Shown here piece after piece: positions 6,019-7,974 of a DNA stretch of 7,974 nucleotides. The stretch is from the NCBI GenBank assembly GCA_031259645.1, contig JAIRLC010000051.1, positions 1 to 7,974 on the forward strand, read 5' to 3'. Numbering within the stretch: the stretch's first letter is position 1; each line of letters opens with the position of its first letter. Source of the stretch: Prevotellaceae bacterium. GTDB taxonomy: Bacteria; Bacteroidota; Bacteroidia; Bacteroidales; UBA932. The notes under the pieces were generated by a model. That model ran no database searches, was not told the DNA's origin, and was given only the letters and a program-made list of their open reading frames with translations. A program made the position numbers and the translations under genes.

Positions 6019-7215
6019 ATGTTGAAAGGGAAACATATATTACTCGGCATCACCGGAAGCATAGCGGCCTATAAGGCGGCTACGCTCATTCGTTTGTTGA
6101 CGAAAGAAGGCGCCGAAGTGCAAGTGGTGATGACCGCTTCCGCCAAGTATTTTATTACCCCGCTCACTATGGCTACGCTGTCGAAACGTCCTGTTCTTGT
6201 TGAGTTCTATAATCCCGAAAACGGCAATTGGAACAGCCACGTGAGCCTTGGCGAGTGGGCTGATTACTATCTTATCGCACCGGCCACCGCCAACACCATG
6301 GCCAAAATGGTGCATGGCATAGCCGATAATTTATTACTCACCGCTTACCTGTCGGCGCGCTGCCCTGTAATTGTGGCGCCGGCTATGGATGTGGAGATGT
6401 ATAACCATCCGGCCAACGTGCGCAATATGGCGTTGCTCAAAGAACGCGGCGTGATGGTGATAGACCCCGCCAGCGGGAGCTTAGCCAGCGGGCTGGAAGG
6501 AAAAGGACGCATGGAAGAACCTGAAAAAATCGTGCAATTCCTGCAACATTCCGTTTCAAAAAAAAAAACGCTGTCGGGATATAACGTCCTTGTAACCGCC
6601 GGCCCCACTTACGAAGCTATCGACCCTATACGTTTCATCGGCAACCACTCATCGGGAAAGATGGGTTATGCGCTGGCCGAAGAATTTGCTGCGCGCGGCG
6701 CTACCGTAACTTTAATCAGCGGGCCTACCGCGCTCAACGCGCAACATCCCCACATAAAAACCATTCCGGTGGTGAGCGCCGTCCAAATGCACGCCGCCGC
6801 CGCCGCACAGTTTGAAACCGCACATATCGCCGTACTTTGCGCAGCAGTGGCCGATTTCACGCCACAACACCCGGCCGGGGAAAAAATCAAACGAGGAAAA
6901 GAGCCGTTGCAATTGCAGCTTCAACCCACCGTGGATATCGCGGCGGAACTTGGCCGGAAGAAAACGGCAGCACAAATCCTCGTGGGGTTTGCGTTGGAAA
7001 CAGACCACGAACTGCCCAACGCCCAAAAGAAAATGACGGCGAAAAATTTGGATATGATTGTCCTCAATTCGTTGAACGACGCCGGCGCAGGATTCGGGTG
7101 CGACACCAACAAGGTAACCCTGCTTTACCGGAACGGCACACAGCAAAATTCCGGCCTCAAACCCAAAAGTTGTATCGCCGCCGACATCATCGACGCCATC
7201 CAATCTATAAAGTGA
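6019..7215 (+). CDS. coaBC: Bifunctional CoaBC: phosphopantothenate-cysteine ligase / decarboxylase
   Basis: The product makes 4'-phosphopantetheine on the path to coenzyme A: CoaB joins phosphopantothenate to cysteine using CTP, and CoaC decarboxylates the product with FMN. The length (398 residues) is normal. The N-terminal flavoprotein CoaC half (1-180) shows GITGSIAAYK (10-19), catalytic H74 in SHVSL, APATANT (87-93) and PAMDVEMY (121-128), then LASGLEGKGRM (155-165). The CoaB half (about 186-398) shows AGPTYEAIDPIRFIGNHSSGKMG (194-216), AAVADF (275-280), KIKR (289-292, with the CoaB lysine) and VGFALETD (322-329). Two CoaC positions differ from E. coli: aspartate (D124) replaces the asparagine of PxMNxxMW, and serine (S157) replaces the active-site cysteine. 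These may be normal for the lineage. It is seven bases ahead of the DUF4835 gene and part of the bamD operon. Confidence 0.95.
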   Translation: MLKGKHILLGITGSIAAYKAATLIRLLTKEGAEVQVVMTASAKYFITPLTMATLSKRPVLVEFYNPENGNWNSHVSLGEWADYYLIAPATANTMAKMVHGIADNLLLTAYLSARCPVIVAPAMDVEMYNHPANVRNMALLKERGVMVIDPASGSLASGLEGKGRMEEPEKIVQFLQHSVSKKKTLSGYNVLVTAGPTYEAIDPIRFIGNHSSGKMGYALAEEFAARGATVTLISGPTALNAQHPHIKTIPVVSAVQMHAAAAAQFETAHIAVLCAAVADFTPQHPAGEKIKRGKEPLQLQLQPTVDIAAELGRKKTAAQILVGFALETDHELPNAQKKMTAKNLDMIVLNSLNDAGAGFGCDTNKVTLLYRNGTQQNSGLKPKSCIAADIIDAIQSIK

Positions 7216-7222
7216 ACACATC

Positions 7223-7974
7223 ATGCGCAAGATTATTTTCATAGCTTTCTGTCTTCTCTCAGGCATACCCGCACAAGCGCAGGAACTACGCTGCAACTTG
7301 GGCATTAACTCTTCAAAGATACAAGGCACCAACAAGTCGATATTTCAAACGTTACAAAAAGACCTTAACGATTTCCTCAATAACAGGGTGTGGACCCACA
7401 ACAAGTACGCCACCGACGAACGCATTGAATGTAATTTTTTCCTCACCATCACCGACCAGCCCGGCACCAATGAATTTAAAGGCACCTTGCAAGTGCAGTC
7501 GAGCCGCCCTGTGTACGGAAGTTCGTACATCTCGCCGGTATTTAATTTCCTCGACAACGAGATTTCATTTACCTATATAGAATACGACCCCATAGAATTT
7601 AACGACCAGACTTACACCAGCGCGCTCTCTTCGATTTTCGCCTTTTACGTGTATATCATTCTGGGGTTTGATTACGACACTTTTTCATTGCGTGGCGGAA
7701 CCGAGTATTTCAAAAAAGCCGAACGCATCGTGGTGAATGCACAGGGCGCGGTGGAAAAAGGGTGGCGTCCTTATGAGGGCTCCCGCAGCAACCGTTACTG
7801 GATGATTGAAAATATCCTGAATTACAAATACGACGCCGAACGCAGCGCCTATTACAAATATTACCGGCTGGGGCTCGACCAGATGAGCGGGCGACTCAGC
7901 GAAGGACGCGCCAACATCACAGAAGCGCTGCTCGACATTCAAAAGGTATATCGCGAACGTCCCGATATATATTT
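7223..7974 (+). CDS. Secreted DUF4835 family protein, partial (right end cut)
   Basis: An open frame runs from the ATG at 7223 to the window edge without a stop (250 codons seen; the family is about 300 residues, so roughly 50 are missing). Residues 1-19 look like a Sec signal peptide (basic start, hydrophobic 4-14, probable cleavage after AQA, 17-19), predicting export to the periplasm or outer membrane. Recognisable DUF4835 features are KIQGTNK (32-38), NNRVW (53-57), ERIECNF (66-72) and VQSSRPVYGSSY (91-102), followed by an aromatic-rich region. The family is confined to Bacteroidota and sits after coaBC, commonly before recN. Some databases, as I recall, label it a type IX secretion component (PorD), but no function follows from the sequence itself. 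It is co-transcribed with coaBC (7-base gap). Confidence 0.88.
   Translation, partial: MRKIIFIAFCLLSGIPAQAQELRCNLGINSSKIQGTNKSIFQTLQKDLNDFLNNRVWTHNKYATDERIECNFFLTITDQPGTNEFKGTLQVQSSRPVYGSSYISPVFNFLDNEISFTYIEYDPIEFNDQTYTSALSSIFAFYVYIILGFDYDTFSLRGGTEYFKKAERIVVNAQGAVEKGWRPYEGSRSNRYWMIENILNYKYDAERSAYYKYYRLGLDQMSGRLSEGRANITEALLDIQKVYRERPDIY

Noticed and set aside
6712..7335. A 207-codon open frame on the minus strand
   Set aside because: It lies opposite coaBC and the start of the DUF4835 gene, has no recognisable motif, and is explained by the codon pattern of the real plus-strand genes.

Overview
The window looks like chromosomal DNA of a member of the Bacteroidota (probably Bacteroidales or a close relative). 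Three things point there: the gene order bamD - rpoZ-like - coaBC - DUF4835, which is characteristic of that phylum; promoter elements of the Bacteroidota type (-7 box TAnnTTTG, -33 box TTG/TTTG); and starts without clear Shine-Dalgarno sequences. No rRNA, tRNA, CRISPR array, transposase or phage gene is visible.

Layout. Bases 1-828 hold no protein gene. The left part (1-420) is A+T-rich and made of degenerate short-period repeats: a roughly 48-bp sequence present twice, heptamer runs, and two facing octamer arrays. Bases ~415-668 can fold into a long rod and lie directly behind a textbook minus-strand Bacteroidota promoter, so I predict a small structured RNA there, possibly a 6S RNA. A perfect GC-rich palindrome follows near 789-814. 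Next comes pbpC (minus strand, penicillin-binding protein 1C). It is divergent from trxB (thioredoxin reductase), with a compact shared promoter region whose two -7 boxes form a perfect inverted repeat. Behind trxB lies a small A+T-richer two-gene module (DUF4258 and DUF2283, overlapping by 20 bases) with its own promoter, resembling a toxin-antitoxin pair.

From 4849 to the right edge is a tightly packed plus-strand operon. It encodes BamD (outer-membrane protein assembly lipoprotein), an omega/Rpb6-like RNA polymerase subunit, CoaBC (coenzyme A biosynthesis) and a secreted DUF4835 protein cut by the window end. This operon joins envelope assembly, transcription and CoA synthesis under what appears to be one promoter at 4817-4824.

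The best candidates for something not already described are the minus-strand structured RNA with its repeat-rich downstream region and the DUF4258/DUF2283 module. CoaBC also lacks two of the textbook CoaC active-site residues. The protein genes are otherwise recognisable housekeeping genes.
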